Shown: one piece after another, positions 46,001-57,842 of the stretch
How positions within the stretch are numbered: position 1 is the first letter of the stretch
Layout: each line of letters starts with the position of its first letter
DNA from: Plecoglossus altivelis
Lineage: Eukaryota > Chordata > Actinopteri > Osmeriformes > Plecoglossidae
Direction of reading: 5' to 3'
Assembly (NCBI GenBank): GCA_036571765.1
Contig: BROE01000020.1
Span: 3,798,118 to 3,862,117 of the forward strand
DNA length: 64,000 nucleotides
Notes under the pieces: model-generated
What the model saw: only the letters and a program-made list of their open reading frames with translations
Databases searched by the model: none
Told to the model about the DNA's origin: nothing
Translations under genes and position numbers: made by a program

Positions 46001-46389
46001 AAAAATATCTAGAAGAAGTTCGCTAATCCCTCTGCAGATGCTAAACATTGAAAGGAAAACTGATTCAGGGTTTTCATCTGACTTTTTGTGAATTCTCGTC
46101 ATTTTACACAATGCCAGATATTATTGAAGATTTCAAAATAATACGAGACCAAATCTACCTCAGTGATTCTTGTGTGTGCAATATCAAGTCTTTGTAGGCT
46201 TAATAAAGGTCATAAAGACAGCTGTGATTAGACCTTGTCATGACAGCAGTAATACAAGGGTTGATTTCTGGGATAACACTGCACATTTACAGTATCCAGC
46301 ACGGTGAACCTGCACGGAAGCACACAAATATTATACAGACACACACTCGGCCTTCTGACATACAGACACAGACATACACCCCCCTCCTC
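43081..46389. other. Unique non-coding stretch
   Basis: AT-rich with no recognisable gene, RNA or element. The 93-codon minus-strand frame at 44863-45144 has no motif. Confidence 0.45.
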
Positions 46390-46480
46390 GACACACACAC
46401 ACACACAGTATGTACCCATCACACAAACAAAAACAAAGACAGTCACCACACACACACACACACACACACACAAATACACA
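46390..46480. repeat. Two (CA)n microsatellites
   Basis: (AC)n at 46390-46407 and (CA)n at 46447-46472 with an AAACAAAAACAAAG spacer. Overlapping frames on both strands are repeat translations (TH and CV strings). Confidence 0.95.
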
Positions 46481-46669
46481 CCCTCCACTTGTCCTAGCTC
46501 CCTGGCAGTTTTGCATCAGTGCTGAAACCACAGGGACGGTTGACATTTCACTTTGGCTCTGTTTCTATTCCCTGTGATCAGAACCATGCTGCCACGGCAC
46601 ACTTAAAGGTCACAGTTGTTGTTCCTCAAAATCCAAACAAAAAAATGCCCCGCCATGCCATGATGTTTG

Positions 46670-46932
46670 AGTAAGTGTGTGTGTGTGTTTGTGACTGATG
46701 TAACCACCCTGAGTGTACGTTGGGCGTGTGTAAACGTGCCTGACATGTATATACAGTATCTGTGTGCGTTTGTGATGGATGTTTTTGTTCAGCCTGACAT
46801 GAATTTCTGGCGTTGGTGTGTGCTTTGTTTTTGGTGTGTTAGTGTACATTACAGCACATCTATCTGTGTGTAGGTTGGATTCATAAAACATTAACACTAA
46901 CTGTCAGGATAGTGTGTGTGTGTGTGTGTATG
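46670..46932. repeat. Scattered (GT)n microsatellites
   Basis: GT runs at 46676-46690 and 46911-46930 with GTGTG-rich DNA between. Confidence 0.75.
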
Positions 46933-47217
46933 TTTTTGGAAAGCATGGTTTGTGGGGTCTGCGGACACATTGCATTCCACATACACAACGTGTCGTATAG
47001 CTCTCCTATTTTTGCTCAGAAAGGTTGCTGAGTCATCTATTTTAGATCTCTTTGTAGGCCGAGGTGCACACAGTGACAGGGCATTGTTGGATCTCTCCCT
47101 GGCCTCGATTCAGCCGTCACACCTTCGCCCTGGTCTGTCCCCCAGCCCTGTCCAGCTCTCTGAGCCATGATGAGACAGGCAAACAGCTGCACTTCTAATG
47201 AAGCTTGGTCTAGCAGC

Positions 47218-47310
47218 AGACCTCGAGTGGAGGAATGGAAGGAGGGGGTTGATGCGAAGCGAGAGAGGGAGAGAGCAAGAGAGAGCAAGGAGGAGAGAAA
47301 CATGAAAGAA
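47218..47310 (+). repeat. GA-rich tract
   Basis: GAGAGAGGGAGAGAGCAAGAG-type imperfect repeat. Confidence 0.7.
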
Positions 47311-47784
47311 ACAGCGTTTGGAGAAACAAAGTCTTTATTTGGAAGACACAGGTGGAGAGGGTGTTACAGGGCCTAGTTGAAAAGGAATGTTTTTATCTAA
47401 AGCAGGCCTTTAATGTTTGCCATTTCTAGCGCTTTAATGAGGGGTTCTGTGACATTCTTGCTTAACTGATTGCGTGTTTAATGCAACATGCAAAAGGATA
47501 GTAATGTTTAGTCATTTCCCAATCAGGACAATTTATGTCCTATGCATAGGTTACCATCTGTTACCATACTAGACGCTCAAAGCATCATATTGACATGGCA
47601 ACAAGGTCAATTGAATGTGAGTTTAAACATGAATAGCATTAGTAATAAGGTACAAAATATAAGTGGCATGACATGTACTGGCAAGGTAAGAAAGGAAAGA
47701 CAGTGGAAATAGTCTCTGTCACTTTTGATACAGTATCCTGTGTCCGACCCTCACAAGGAGAACAACCCTCAGAACAGTGGGGCA
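47311..47784. other. Unique non-coding stretch
   Basis: Nothing recognised. Confidence 0.45.
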
Positions 47785-47807
47785 GGTTAGGGTTAGGGTT
47801 AGGGTTA
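47785..47807 (+). repeat. Short interstitial telomere-like repeat
   Basis: GG followed by three exact TTAGGG units and TTA. Flanked by unique DNA on both sides, so this is an internal tract rather than a chromosome end. Confidence 0.9.
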
Positions 47808-48554
47808 ATGTCCATTTTTGTCCTTCCATTTCCCTGCTGATGATCTTATGTTATCATGACGAAATAGAATAAAATGTGCAGTTCTTTGCATTAAACGCCT
47901 GCTTGTTGTGTTTTATCAGATGATCATTTTTTCCAGTAAGGTAGGTGAGGATGCATGCACATGATGAAAACAGCACTGGAGCCTTTTCACGGCCGGAAAA
48001 AACCTACTGAATGTTAAAGGACTGTAGCGCTGCTGGCACTTTTTAGACTGGATGTTTCAGTCTAGAAGGTTGGATTAGTTTAGTAGATCCTTAGAACAGC
48101 CAAAAATAGAGACAGATAGGGTGCCGGTTGCTTAAAGATAAACAAAAGGTTGGAAGATTTAATTAATACTTTTCCGCTTAGGGTAATTTAGTTTGCATAT
48201 ATAATGGAACTTTTTTCTTTTTGGGCGGAATCCGGCTGTGAGCACAGTTGGAGGAGCCTTGGGCTATTAGAAGTAGCAGAATGTTGAAGCAACCTAACGG
48301 GGTTTTAGAGATTTGTTCAGCAACCAGAGGGAAAATTGGGGGGTGAAACGACTTGAATATCTCTTTGCGCTTACTGCTATTTAATGTCTTACATTCACAT
48401 GAGCAAACACATAGGGCGTCAAATGCTTGTAATATATGACTTTGTCTGTGTGCTACAGGCTAATACATTTCCTTTAAATAAGGCATCCAAAGTGTCAATA
48501 TAACATGTTCGAATGTTATGGAAGTTGGGAATTTATTTCAGAGTCACTTGGCTT
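47808..48554. other. Unique non-coding stretch
   Basis: Balanced to AT-rich DNA; nothing recognised. A repeat-free piece around 48220-48330 is slightly GC-richer. Confidence 0.45.
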
Positions 48555-48740
48555 TGAATTTGTAGAAATCGCCTTTCATCCTTCGTCGACATGATTAAAC
48601 CTTAAGGATGATTGCTGATGGTTGTTTCTCTCCGCAAGAAAAAAAAATACTCTGTCCAAATTGCCTTTAGAGAACAATTCAGATGAGTGATTGACAGAGA
48701 GCTCAATTCATCAAAATGAGAGATAGCCTCAAAAATCTGA
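48555..48740. promoter_or_regulatory. Enhancer-like stretch with an exact PBX/MEIS-type motif
   Basis: TGATTGACAG at 48688-48697 is an exact PBX/MEIS composite word. A SOX-like AACAATTC lies about 15 bases upstream (48673-48680), and TGATTAAACC-like and GATGATTGCTGATGG words lie before it. Repeat-free apart from a 9-base A run. Inference from motifs. Confidence 0.35.
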
Positions 48741-51098
48741 CAGCGAAAAACACCATTACAAAATATACACACGTTCAGTCACTTGCTTGCACACAAACAA
48801 TCACACAAAGGCCTCAAAGTGAAAAATTATTCAATAATTCAATTACAGAGCTACTTTATAGAAATTGGGGAGGTTTCTGAACCAAGAGCTCAGCTGTGAG
48901 TAAGGACAGAAGAGAAGGTGTGTGTTTGGTTGTGTACATCTGGACATGTGTTTGTGCTCGTTTGTGCACGCATGTCTGCAGATGCGTGTGGGATGTGTGC
49001 ACTTTGTCAAGTGTTCCTATAGTACGTGCATGTTGTGCCTTCTCTATGTGCGTGTGCGTGTGTGTTGTGCAAATACCCAATCAGCCTCCCTCCCTCCCTA
49101 GTCTGTTCTCCTCCTCCTTCGCTCACGTCTGTGGCCATTAGCGAGGCGGCCGCTGAGGCTGCCGTGTTTTGACAGATGCTCGCTCTGTCCAAATGCATCT
49201 CAGAGGACGTTATGGCGCTTGTCACGCTCCCCCCCCATCTTCCCCCCACGCTCACTCCAGTCCCCCCTCTTCTTTTCCTTAGTCTATCCATCCTTTCTTA
49301 TTCCCAGCTATTTTTCTTTTTTTCGCATGGGTTTGCATGCAATCCATTGCCTCGCAGGGACCCGCGGATCGAAACGCATGCACACGGGCACAAACTCGCG
49401 CCCACGCACATACACCTTTGTTGACTCCTTGCGGTTTGTCCTCTTTCGACAGGGCGAGCACATGCACGTGAACTTCCAGTACACACGTCAGACAGAAGCA
49501 GAAATCACATTCCAACCCCAACACATGCACAGATCTACCAGCACAAAAACACGCACAGCCGTCTACACCTTTGTGCATGTGGACCCCTGGTCCCTGTTGC
49601 CTTAGGGCGTTGCATGTGCACACTTGCCACAGAGGGGCATGTGACAGGTCAGCTTTCACAGGCTCTGCCCAATCGGTGCCTGAGGGACAGTCATACTAGT
49701 ACTCCAGGCCAGCCCGGGTGTCTGCCACAACCGATAGCATCAGGCCAACGCTAACGTACCTGGACGTAATGAGAGCAGTGCAAGACGGTAGTTGCATGCA
49801 GACCGGCGAGGGCACCGGAGGAACGTCATGCTGCCAGGTTTCTGGATGAGGTGATTTTCGAAAATGGAGACGAAGGCATTGTTAGGCTGCATGTGACCGC
49901 GTAGAGACACGACCGCTGGAGTCACGGATGACATTGATGGCGGACTGTAGGTCTGGTGACCTGCATTTAATAGTCTGCCTAGGTGAAGGTGTAAATACTG
50001 TTGTCTGAATGCGTTACTGAAGCTGGAAGGGAGTCTGCGATGTCTAGGCATCTGGGGATTGCTGTTGTGGACAAAAACATTTACTTCACTTTTGAAACAC
50101 AGTCAATTGTTGGGCCTGTCTACTGTCTACTGGCTTGCTTTGGAGGGTGGCTTTCTGTTAATGGACACAGAACACAAAGACAGGGTATGAACGGTACATG
50201 GGAGAAGCACACACATTTGTCTTGCCTTCGTTTATGAGGAGAAGAAAAGCATCAGCGAGACGGAAAGAGGGAGAGAGAAAGAGAATTGGCCAGGCTTCAG
50301 GAGAGCTGAATCACACCGTCTGAGTTCCCCGTTAGACGGACAGGGCCTGGCCAGGGGCAGAGAGGGTCCTTTACGCCTCAACACACACTCCCCCTCCCTT
50401 ACACACACTCACTCCTCTCTCCTCCAAAACTCTAGGGAGACGAACGAAGACATGCCAAGACATCCGAGAATCTGACCACAGACAAGGAGGAGAAGAAGAG
50501 AGAGGGAGAGTAGGGGGGCAAGTAAAGGTGCATTTCTTTGTGAGTGATTTTGTGTGTGTGTGAGTCTCTTAAGAGAAAGAGTGTGTCAGGAGACAGAGCA
50601 CTTGCAGGGGAAAGAGGACTTGTAGGGAAGAGGAATAGGAGCAAATAAAAAGAGAGATAGGAGTGGAAGTGACTTCTGGACTCACAGTTGAAAGATTCCC
50701 CCCTCCCCCTTTGCCAAAGAAGAGCTTGTTAGAGTGTGGAGTGTGTGTACAGTGTGAGTGTGCATTTGTATCTAAGGGTGTGTGTGTTGGAGGGGGAGGG
50801 GTTGTAGTAGTAGGGGCAAAAATGTAAAGGTTGGGGTCAACTTCATCCCTTTGGTTATATTCCAACTCCATCTTCTGGTTCAATTGCTTCCATTCTGAGT
50901 GGGGGATAGGGGTAGGTGGGAGGGGACCCGGCCGAGGATGTCACCATAAAAAAGTCTCCCAACAGCTGGCAGCCAATAAAACCTGGGTCAGAGCCATTCA
51001 CAGTTGATGTCACCTGTCAACGTTGTTCATGAGAACTTTTCAAATCGTACAGGGATGGGTTGAGTCTCCCTGGTGTTCAATTTCAGTTGATATCCTCG
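48741..51098. other. Non-coding stretch with many short simple-sequence patches
   Basis: GT-rich (48915-49070), poly-C/pyrimidine (49230-49290), CA-rich (49370-49560), GA-rich (50255-50285, 50490-50520) and GT-rich (50550-50780) patches alternate with unique DNA. Frames of up to 128 codons on both strands are repeat translations. No transposon was recognised. Confidence 0.4.
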
Positions 51099-51111
51099 AT
51101 TGACAATATGC

Positions 51112-51148
51112 ATACCCCCCCTTCCTCCTCCCCTCCCCCTCCTCCATT
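51112..51148 (+). repeat. C/T-rich low-complexity tract
   Basis: CCCCCCCTTCCTCCTCCCCTCCCCCTCCTCC-type sequence. Confidence 0.85.
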
Positions 51149-51898
51149 TTGCATTTGCAAGGGAGGAATGGTGACCTGCACGCAGAAGAATTGCGGGCAG
51201 GATTTGAGATTAAACTGCGCAACACTCTTAGGACTTTCTTTTAACGTGAATGTTACGTTCCATTCCCACGGGGCCTTTCGTCAACCAGCCCATCGCTCAC
51301 TGGGCGGACTTGAGCCTTCATCCCCTCCTCCCCCCCTGAGGAGGATGTGTCACTGGAACAGAGAGGGGACGGTAATCAAATCTATTTGAAATCTGAGCGA
51401 GAGGAGAGGGAACCCGAATATGAGGTGGCGATAAGGGATATAAGGGAAGGGTAGAGTGGCGGAATGATATTTGAATTATGTAACTCAGCTTGGGAATGAT
51501 TTGGACGATTCCGTCGCTGACACGAACATCATTTCTCATTACCTGAGCACAGCGCATGCCAGGTCTCTTTCTTGTCCCGAGAGGCGTCGCACGTTCCTCT
51601 CGCCTGCTCGTCGGAAGAGGGGAAGGAGATGAGGGCTGTGATCCTACACGTTTGCCGAAGCTGCTGCGCACCAGCGCTGCACATTTGAAAACATACTGTG
51701 CATATGCATTACAATCGCAGGTGTGTTCTCCAATCATGCGTAAACTGTATTGGTTGTATGTGCGCGCAAACACCTAAATGGATCCATTCTTAATAGAATG
51801 TGCGTAGGCTGCTGGTGGGCGTGAGAAGAATTTTTCCCAGTAGATCATTATTGTGCACCATAGTCATATGGTGGGCATCAATTCCTCAAGCAGTTGCA
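51149..51898. other. Unique non-coding stretch
   Basis: Somewhat GC-richer with CpG, but no convincing exon. The 151-codon minus-strand frame (51318-51773) has no recognisable domain. Confidence 0.4.
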
Positions 51899-51926
51899 GA
51901 AGGTACTTTATTGATCCCTGAGGGTT
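51899..51926 (+). mobile_element. Possible short LINE/SINE terminal fragment
   Basis: GGTACTTTATTGATCCCTGAGGG matches the TACTTTATTGATCCC word found at the ends of many fish interspersed repeats. Too short for classification. Confidence 0.35.
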
Positions 51927-53628
51927 TAATGTGTTCTTTCAAAGATGAAGTAAATGCTCCCGCAATCAATAATAAATCTATAATACATTTAGCACAGTGC
52001 AAACTTTGCATCAGATTGTAATGAATAAATTTCGTAATTAAAGAGGCCCTACATACACTGTACATTTCATTCCATGTCTATAACATAGGTTTGTGAGATA
52101 GTTCTTTGCTAAATGCAAAGCATTTATAATGAGCTGAAATGAATTGTAAGTCATGCTGCTTTGAGAACGTACACATTCTTGTTTCCAGTCATTTAATTCA
52201 ACATAGTTGCCAAAAAAGGTCTGCATTGACAGCATAACGAGGGTTGTGAATGCCATGTTATCATGTATACTGGCCTGAAGCACTCTTTGGGCTTTTCTAC
52301 TGAACATTACTCAGCCCAAGTCTCTTCTACCTGTTTCCTCTGGAACCTCACCCTACCTCACCCTGACCCGTCCTTCCTCAGAATCAGGGACCTTGCAAAT
52401 GGATGCTAGATGTTTTTCGTTGTTGTGTTACTGCACATAGCAGCGACAGCCGCAAAAACTTCACAACGACAACAACAAAACTATACATAACCTGGGTCAG
52501 AAATGTGTCTGTAGGACTGTCCATGTACAGGTCATGCTGTCGCGCAGACAGATAGACAGACACTACAGACAGACGCTAACTCAGTCTTATGTTGTCCCTT
52601 TTGTGAGCATGCAGTGTGTTAAAGTGTGGAAGACACAGAGGAAGAGAAATAGTCTGATAGATAACTAATGTGACCTGATACGTGTCAGGAGAAACACGCT
52701 ACAGTTTGCTCTGTGCTCCAATAGGGCTCTGAGCGTGTTTACAGGTGAGGACCAGTTTTTGTCAACAGCCAAGTTCCACTTGTACGTGTACATTTCTTGA
52801 TGTCTCATTGCATGTTGTGCGTAGCTGTCCAGCGTATGACAATGGGCTAGTATTTTCTTTTATTTTTTGCTTTTGAGTTTGAGTGATTTGCATTCTATTG
52901 TATTGGCCTACTTGAGGACAATAATTGCTCGAATGGTTGGTCGGTTCGTAAGTCTAATTGCTGGAGCAGCTGCATAGCATTTTATGTCGAAAGCTAGACT
53001 ATTTTTTTGGTCAAAAAAGCCATTGTGGTGTTTGGGCCACGTCACCAAAGTACTTAGCCCCTAAAGGAAAGGTTCTCTAGCACAATCAATGTCATAATTC
53101 TAAGTTAAACTAACCCAACTTAACAGAAAAATGCAGTTCATTTCCCAAAACCTAGTGAACAAGAGTAATCCCATTCCACAAACCCTTGCTGTTTACCCTG
53201 AAAGGGCAGGAGGAACTGATGAAGGACTGGTTCAGCCATGTGGCGTCGGAGTTCCTTCTTTCTCAGCCTCAGCCTCAGCCCACTTTGGTACAATTTTTGT
53301 TGTCAGTCATTGCTTTATGACGCTGGGGTGCTGACATCCAAATATTCACTTTCAGACCCAAGCGCATTTAAGCAGGTACGTTGGTTACCGAAGGTGGAAT
53401 GGCAAGGGTAGAGGACGTGAGTGAGAGCATGAACTGAGGAGGGGACGAGGGGATGCAATCTCTTGTCTCCTTCACCTCTGCTCTCCTTCCAGGGGAAAAG
53501 AACCCATGAGCTGTCCCAGTCTTCTCCTCCGCCTCCTCCTTCTTTTTCTCCGCGCTGTGTGGGTGGCTAAAACATGGCTCGTGGCTTAAAATAGACTCCT
53601 TGCAAGAGGTTGATGGAGGACAGAAACT
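51927..53628. other. Unique non-coding stretch
   Basis: No gene, RNA or sizeable repeat. A small CTCAGC triplet-like repeat (53262-53280) is present. Confidence 0.45.
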
Positions 53629-53697
53629 GAGTGAGAGAGAACAAGAGAGACAAAGATAGAGAGAGAGAGAAAGAGAGAGAGAAAGAGAACGAAGCAA
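53629..53697 (+). repeat. (GA)n / GAAAGA-rich tract
   Basis: Imperfect GAGAGA and AAGAGAGAGA repeats. The serine/leucine-rich minus-strand frames across it are simple-sequence translation. Confidence 0.85.
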
Positions 53698-54278
53698 GGG
53701 AACGAAGACACCTCCATATCGGAGCTGGGTTTCAAAGAAAGAATATGAAGAAAGGGGATAAGAAATGGAGATGGGGATGTGATTAATAATTCAGGAAACA
53801 AGAAAAAAAGAGTCTATTTCAAGGAAAGTATAAGACACAAGAAGATATGTAAAACTTTGCCAAAAATGACAGTGGTTTGAAGACTGGTGAGATGTCATGT
53901 CAGGTTTCATGCAGTTGCTTGTGACTGCCTCTATTAGTGCTGATGTGCAGAGGTGGCTTTTTGTCATTGGTGGAGTAGAAGAAGCTGAGTAAATATGGAA
54001 AAAATGATGAAAGAATAATTGCAAAGAAAAGCTCCCAGCTACCTATATGTCCAACCTATCATCATATGTGGCCCTGAGGAATCCCAAATGCATGTTTTAT
54101 CCAATTCCCCATGCTGCAAACTAGAATTCAACTATCTTAGTCAGTGATTCAACAACGTCTTTCATGATTCAGAATTTCATGCTTGTTTGTAATCATCGAT
54201 AATCTGGTGAGTTGAGAGTCACTCTGCCCAAGAAACCCAATCCAGATTCGGCATCTATGATGCTATGTAATATCTAAC
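53698..54278. other. Unique AT-rich non-coding stretch
   Basis: Nothing recognised. Confidence 0.45.
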
Positions 54279-54508
54279 AAACAGCACTCTCTCTGCCTTC
54301 GATACCATGACTGAGGTGCCTTTGAGCAGGGCACCGAACCCCCAATTGCTTCCCGGGCGCTGGAGCAATAGCTCCCCACTGCTCCGGATGTATGTTCACT
54401 GTGTGTGCATGCGGTTGCCCACTACTCACTGCTGTGTGTGCACTTGGATGGGTTAAATGCAGAGGTAAATTTCGAGTATGGGCTACCATACTTGACAATA
54501 CGTCACTT
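54279..54508 (+). mobile_element. tRNA-derived SINE, 5'-truncated copy
   Basis: Starts inside the SINE body (AAACAGCACTCTCTCTGCC) without the tRNA-like head seen at 29116. It continues past the point where that copy ends, through TTCACTGTGTGTGC, GGTTGCCCACTACTCACTGC, GGATGGGTTAAATGCAGAGG and AATTTCGAGTATGGGCTACC. The overlap with 29215-29341 shows about seven differences in some 127 bases by eye. Together the two copies outline an element of about 330 bases. Confidence 0.85.
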
Positions 54509-55439
54509 CTCTTCAAAATGGTCCAATACATCAGCCAAAGATTGCGGGAGGAAGCTGCAATGAGAAAAGAAGTACACAGAGTAGTGACGCGTATGCTGCA
54601 GCGATGTCACATGAGCATGCGAGAGGTTCCCCAAGTCTTTAAATAGCCCACCCTGCTAAATGGTGGGAAGAACGATTGCATGACAAGGTATAGCATGACA
54701 GTTACTGTGCATTTCACGAGTCACTTGAACCGGGTCTACCCATTTCTGCAACAGTGGAATGAATGTGCTTTTCAACCGAACCGCCAGCTCAATTTAGCTT
54801 CTAGACAAACTTGTTCTTTTTCTGATAGGGGTGTTAGATACCCATAATATGGCCTGAAGGCAGGAGAACAAAATAGGCTGACTCAGGACTAACAGTTAGC
54901 CATGAGGGCAGTTTATTAGTATCATGGGGGAAAAGAACAGCAACAAAAAGACCCTGAGAATACAAGCTGGACGTACGGTCATAGAGTTTGCATGGTACCG
55001 ACTATGCATTCTAATGGTGCAAAATTGCTCTAGAGTATGGTTTTGTGCAGGCCCAACGGAAGGAGCTGTCCATGGTGTTTAAGTCCACATCTGGGCCCCA
55101 ACTCTGCTTGAAAGCTTGACATGCTGTCCATGGTGCTGTGGTTTTGCCACAGACTGGTGGCTAAACCACTTGTTGGCCACGTCCTGCTACTGCCTGCAGA
55201 ACACCTGTCCGTTGCATTGTTCATGCTAACGCTGGAAACATCTGTGCCATATGGTGAGGTGTATATTTGTAAGTGTCAGTTACACCCCAAGGCAACACCA
55301 GCAGTAATCCGCAGAACTGAGCACATTTCCAGGCTACACACTTTGTCCGTGCTATAAAGGGTTTGACTTGCAAAAATGAAAAAACAATGTCAAAAAACAT
55401 AGATCTAGTGAATATTGACCATCCTACACATCAGAAAAT
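54509..55439. other. Unique non-coding stretch
   Basis: No gene or element recognised. GCTGTCCATGGTG occurs twice about 60 bases apart (55065 and 55124), with no wider repeat visible. Confidence 0.4.
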
Positions 55440-55548
55440 CTATCAAATCAAAATCAAAATGTATTTGTACAGCCATTTTTACAAGCAATGTCACAGAGGG
55501 CTTCACAAACGCCCATAGAACTGCCCCATATACCAACCTAAACCCTCA
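55440..55548 (+). mobile_element. Probable interspersed repeat fragment
   Basis: ATCAAATCAAAATCAAAATG then TATTTGTACAGCC and TCACAGAGGGCTTCACAAACG follows the layout of a common fish repeat end (AATCAAAT...TATTTGTATAGC...CAAAGTGCTTTACA). Class uncertain. Confidence 0.5.
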
Positions 55549-56739
55549 ACTATCTATTTATGCTGTCTGCTGTGCATTCAAGTGGCACGCCTAAGTAGTA
55601 AACCTTTGCAAATGTTGAGAATCACGCATGCTTGTTGTCCCTCTCTTCAAACACTTTGCGTTTGCTGGCTACGTTAATTAGACAACCGACTGCTGAATGC
55701 CTTGTACGGCTTTCTCAGAGGAAGGACTTTCATAAATGCGGGCGGTCATATTGCTTGAGAAGAGACAATTTAATAGAATGTATACCGTAACTGGATTACC
55801 ACAAAATGTTTAAGAAATAAGCAGGAATCACGTGAGAAGTGACACAACTGTACCTTTTGAATGAATAAAAGACATACATCCAGTATGCATTCACAGCATA
55901 TTCTGGGTTAAGTCATTGAGGCTCAGCATTAACAACATCTATGCATCGAGGACCATTCGCTACGTTGTGAAGTGACGCTTGCATCCGCACGGCTTTGAAT
56001 TTCTACTTTGAAAATGGCCAAAATGATTCATTCCTCGCCCCCAATGGATGTTAGCACATGCCGTCATTGTTAATCTCCCTTCACCAAGGCCAAAACTTGA
56101 GCAGTCAGCACAACGGCGCTGAGTTGTGTGTCATTCCCCTCGCCGCCCCAACTCCCCCCTCCTGCCCTGCACACATTGCCCCAGTGCTTAAGATAAGTGA
56201 CAAGACATCAGAGCCAAAGAAGTGTTTTAATGCCTGGAGGTAGGAACGGATGGGATGCGAGCGTGCGTCTGCTTGCACGTTCATCTGACTAATGGAGGGG
56301 GGACTTTTTGAGGGTCTTCACCCCAAGATTTCTTCTGATGTGTTCGGAAAATGCGTTTTTTGCACCCTCAGCGTGCAAGCATGTGAGCGTTGGAGAGCCT
56401 CCCTACTTTGTAAGGTTATACATCACTCGGAGCAGCAGATGACATCACTGTGTCATACGCCCCCACCCCCCCACCCCTTATCCTTCTTGATGGGCAGGCA
56501 GTGTGCCAGGACCCCTTGTCCCCTGTAGCTCTCCTCGTCTTCCATACTCGCGCCCCCCCTTACCACCATTAATCCTCTATCCTTCGGAACCGGAGCGACA
56601 ATACTGCTGAGTCATCATCACTGGCCTGACTTGCCGCTTATAGAACTGAAATGACATGGGCCAGACCAGGGCGGGGGGCCGGGGGAAGTGAACAGGGACA
56701 GGTCCGGGGGGAATCGAGAGCACACTGAGGGGGGCAATC
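55549..56739. other. Unique non-coding stretch
   Basis: Includes short poly-C patches (about 56455-56480) and a GC-richer piece at 56040-56240. Frames are 61 to 78 codons with no motif. Confidence 0.4.
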
Positions 56740-57085
56740 AATCCTGTACCCTCCCCCTAACTCACTCCCACCCCCTCCCCCCATCTCCATCAGCTGCCCT
56801 TTGGGCCTCAACGTCTGTGCTAATGAACTGTGATCCAGGAGGCAAGATTATGACAGACGCCAACGTTATTATCGGTCCCCCTTGGAACCTTCTCCACCCC
56901 CCACAACAACCTCCAGCCATGCCAGAAACCCTCTGCTGGAGTGTGGCTGAAATTGGCGCCTTAATGGACACCGTTTTTTTTGTATTTACTCTTACTTAAT
57001 TGGAACTCATGGCTTGAGCCTTGGGCTCGGTTTGATTAGTGTTTCTTCCCTCGTTTGCCAGCTGACTTTGGCCATGGCTGCCGAA
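56740..57085. promoter_or_regulatory. Possible conserved non-coding segment
   Basis: After a C-rich start (56745-56785), repeat-free DNA with GTGCTAATGAACTGTGATCC, GACGCCAACGTTATTATCGG and GTTTGATTAGTG words. The 103-codon frame on the plus strand (56688-56999) lacks protein-like composition. Confidence 0.25.
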
Positions 57086-57534
57086 GAGTTGATGTCATCA
57101 TGCAGTCACTATGTACACTATTTGTGAATGGCATAGTGCCTTCACTAGTATGACTGTGACTTCCAAAGACAATGCATACAGTTTGTAAAACATGATTTTA
57201 GGTGGTTGCTTTCTTGATATCACAAAGCCATATGTTGCTGTACAGGGCATGGAGGGGTAAGTAAGTGACAGTTCCAAAACTATATCCTCTCCGACTTGCT
57301 GCCTGTATGTTGGTATGTCGTGTATCAGAGAAGGACAAGAGGTTTCCACCGGGTACACAATGTGAAATAATAAAAATGGCATTTCTAGAAGTTTCCAACA
57401 GGACATTTCCCACTGTTTTGCCTCATAACACCCAAAAAAGTGCTTCGCTGTTACTTTTGCCTGTCCCCTTTTTTCCTCTTACAAATGTTACCAAATACAA
57501 AACATTTTCATTTGAATTATATAATCCGTGACTA

Positions 57535-57765
57535 ATGCTCCCCTTTCATGTGGAATATTAATAATGCATTTGCATTTCTCACAAATGGTGTTTGGGATTT
57601 TAAAAATGTAAATAGAAATGCCAGCGTTTTCAGCTGTTGGATGGGGCCTTTCATTACTGAGCAGATGTGATGATTTTCATATATTTTATGCATATCTAAT
57701 GTCTAAGTCTCTCGCTTTTAATAAATACCCTACCAAATAATTGAATGCATTTTTTTAATTCTGGG
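57535..57765. promoter_or_regulatory. Enhancer-like stretch with octamer and TAAT cores
   Basis: AATATTAATAATGCATTTGCATTTC contains ATTTGCAT at 57568-57575, an exact reverse-strand POU octamer, next to a TAATGCATT word. Further along are CTTTCATTACTGAGC, TTTATGCATATCTAATG and CTTTTAATAAATACC. AT-rich but without simple repeats. Confidence 0.35.
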
Positions 57766-57808
57766 AATTGGAACAGTGTTTAGGACCTGATGGAAATGAA
57801 GATGTTAA

Positions 57809-57842
57809 GTGTGTGTGTGTGTGTGTGTGTGGGGGGGGGGGG
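57809..57842 (+). repeat. (GT)n followed by poly-G
   Basis: About eleven GT units run directly into twelve or more G. Confidence 0.95.

Noticed and set aside
47785..47807. Chromosome end
   Set aside because: Only three full units, with unique DNA on both sides.
53368..53801. 109- and 71-codon minus-strand frames
   Set aside because: Serine/leucine runs come from the GA-rich tract at 53629-53697.
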